Source: Meandrina meandrites
Lineage: Eukaryota; Cnidaria; Anthozoa; Scleractinia; Meandrinidae
DNA length: 64,000 nucleotides
Direction of reading: 5' to 3'
Assembly: GCA_963693305.1 (NCBI GenBank)
Contig: OY855907.1
Span: forward strand, 34,887,801-34,951,800
Numbering within the stretch: the first letter of the stretch is position 1; each line of letters begins with the position of its first letter. Positions 62,758 through 64,000 of the stretch are shown here, piece by piece. A model generated the notes under the pieces. It saw only the letters and a list, made by a program, of their open reading frames with translations. It was not told where the DNA came from and made no database searches. Position numbers and translations under genes: made by a program.

Positions 62758-63057
62758 TACCGCGAAATTCCGGTTATAAGCCCCCCCCCCCCCCCCCCCC
62801 CCCCCCAGATATAAGCCCCCCTACGCTGGACAGGGCTAAACGTTGCTTGATAATAATCGAAATACGTTTTTAAAAAACGTATTTCGATCAACACAGCGGT
62901 GGCTTGTTTCGAAAGGTTTTTTTTAATTATTCCGCTTATAAGCGCCCCCCCCCCCCCCCCCCTTCCCCCTCGATATAAGCCCCTCCTTTTATAAGCCCAC
63001 CCAAAACCCCTTACAAAGTTGTATAAGCGCAGGGCTTATAACCGAAATTTTACGGTA
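62758..63057. mobile_element. MITE (300 bp) with TACCGCGAAATTCCGGTTATAAGC ends
   Basis: TACCGCGAAATTCCGGTTAT and AAGCCC on the left are mirrored by GGGCTTATAACCGAAATTTT and ACGGTA on the right. TATAAGC-CCC units recur inside next to C-runs, and AAATACGTTTTTAAAAAACGTATTT makes a central hairpin. TA at both ends fits a TA target site. Confidence 0.85.
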
Positions 63058-63894
63058 TATCTCCCCAAAAAGCAAAATGGGTTCCACTACAAAACGTCCT
63101 TTGGGGATAGCCAATAGAAATGCTTTGCATAGAACAACAGCAAAGCCGAAGACGACGTCAATAGCAAAATTAATTTGTTTAAAATTTATACTCACTATAA
63201 CATAGATTTGTTAAAATAAGTGTGCTGCCAAATGTAATGTGTGTAGAAATGTAATCATAAAAACATGTGATGTTGTGCTGGAAATAAATTTTCCATTCTA
63301 TGTATGTTGTCGGATCAGGCTCAACGTGATTCATATTCTAAAAGTGAGTTCTGAGAAGGGCCAAAAACATATTTGCGCCCGAGATCATCAACTCTATTAC
63401 TCTTTTAGAGGACATTTAGAAAAGGAACCACAAAGAGTAACCGATATTTCTTCGAGTTTGCGGTTATTTATTAAACCGCATTCGGCAAAAATAAAATTGC
63501 TAAAAAAAAGGACACGAGACCTTTCACAGCTTTACCCACACCTTTATTTTCAGACATTTTTCGTCCGCATTTTCGTCCTTTAATCTATAACGTGTTACAG
63601 TTGATGAATAAGGTATATAATCATCATACGTTTCATAACAACGTAATTAGAGCAAATAAAATATAATTCCCTTGAAATAAAACATTACATAGCAATTCCC
63701 TTGACATAAAACGGTTTCTTTTGCTTCCGGCCGGCGAGCGTTCTATTGTTTCAACTACAGCTTTTTTTTTAGTCTGATTTACAGCTTATTTGGCTTTTTA
63801 TTATTAATTCTGCTGCACGTTCTAGTTCTAGATCTGCGGACTTCACTTTTCATGCTTTTTACTTGTAGTAATAACAGTAGTGAAGTGTTATATC

Positions 63895-64000
63895 ATGGCG
63901 GAAAGAGTAATCGAACTTGGGGTGAGGCCATTTGCTTGCCGTTCTCCGGTCGTCATCTTCAGTGTCCCAAAAGAAGTATTGGTAATCCACTTTCATTCCA
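63895..64000 (+). CDS. Possible first exon running off the right edge
   Basis: ATG at 63895 in a good context (TATCATGGCGG) opens MAERVIELGVRPFACRSPVV, then IFSVPKEVL. It stays open to the end of the window; GTAATC at 63990 could also be a donor. No family was recognised and only about 35 codons are visible. Confidence 0.2.
   Translation, partial: MAERVIELGVRPFACRSPVVIFSVPKEVLVIHFHS

Overview
This window looks like nuclear DNA of an anthozoan cnidarian, most likely a stony coral. The reasons are intron-rich animal genes with GT-AG splicing, AT-rich non-coding DNA, and a dense load of small palindromic transposons, tRNA-derived SINEs and long poly-G/poly-C runs. This assignment comes from sequence style; no species marker was identified. 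No rRNA, tRNA gene, CRISPR array or bacterial operon was seen.

Layout. (1) 1-5.9 kb: the 3' end of a plus-strand MS4A/CD20-like tetraspan gene, with a huge (GCACA)n satellite in its last large intron. (2) 5.9-10.4 kb: intergenic, with a non-LTR retrotransposon remnant and a 1.3-kb inverted-repeat element built from 100-bp tandem hairpin units. (3) 10.4-16.8 kb: a complete six-exon plus-strand gene for a single-pass type II membrane protein with a stalk, a short collagen helix and a six-cysteine C-terminus. (4) 16.8-21.6 kb: intergenic, microsatellites and MITEs. (5) 21.6-33.9 kb: a complete 15-exon plus-strand SLC6 (Na+/Cl- dependent) transporter of 597 aa, whose introns hold three SINEs, several MITEs and a 1.2-kb transposon carrying a broken RecQ-like helicase fragment. 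(6) 35.1-36.8 kb: a fold-back transposon with ~700-bp arms around a P-loop (PIF1-like) fragment. (7) 37.2-56.6 kb: a minus-strand tandem array of intronless BTB/POZ genes (four intact, two frameshifted, two N-terminal relics), interleaved with transposons. (8) 56.6-64 kb: transposon-rich DNA, including a copy of a BTB upstream region with no gene attached, and possibly a first exon at the right edge.

The three plus-strand genes encode unrelated membrane proteins and show no operon-like logic. The BTB array is a local gene-family expansion with ongoing birth and decay.

The most unusual structural result is a family of transposons of very different sizes (47 bp to 1.7 kb). They share CA-starting termini, most resembling CANYCTCGTYCCCAGGG, and several are flanked by perfect 9-bp target duplications, as expected of Mutator-like elements. 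The two largest carry helicase gene fragments.
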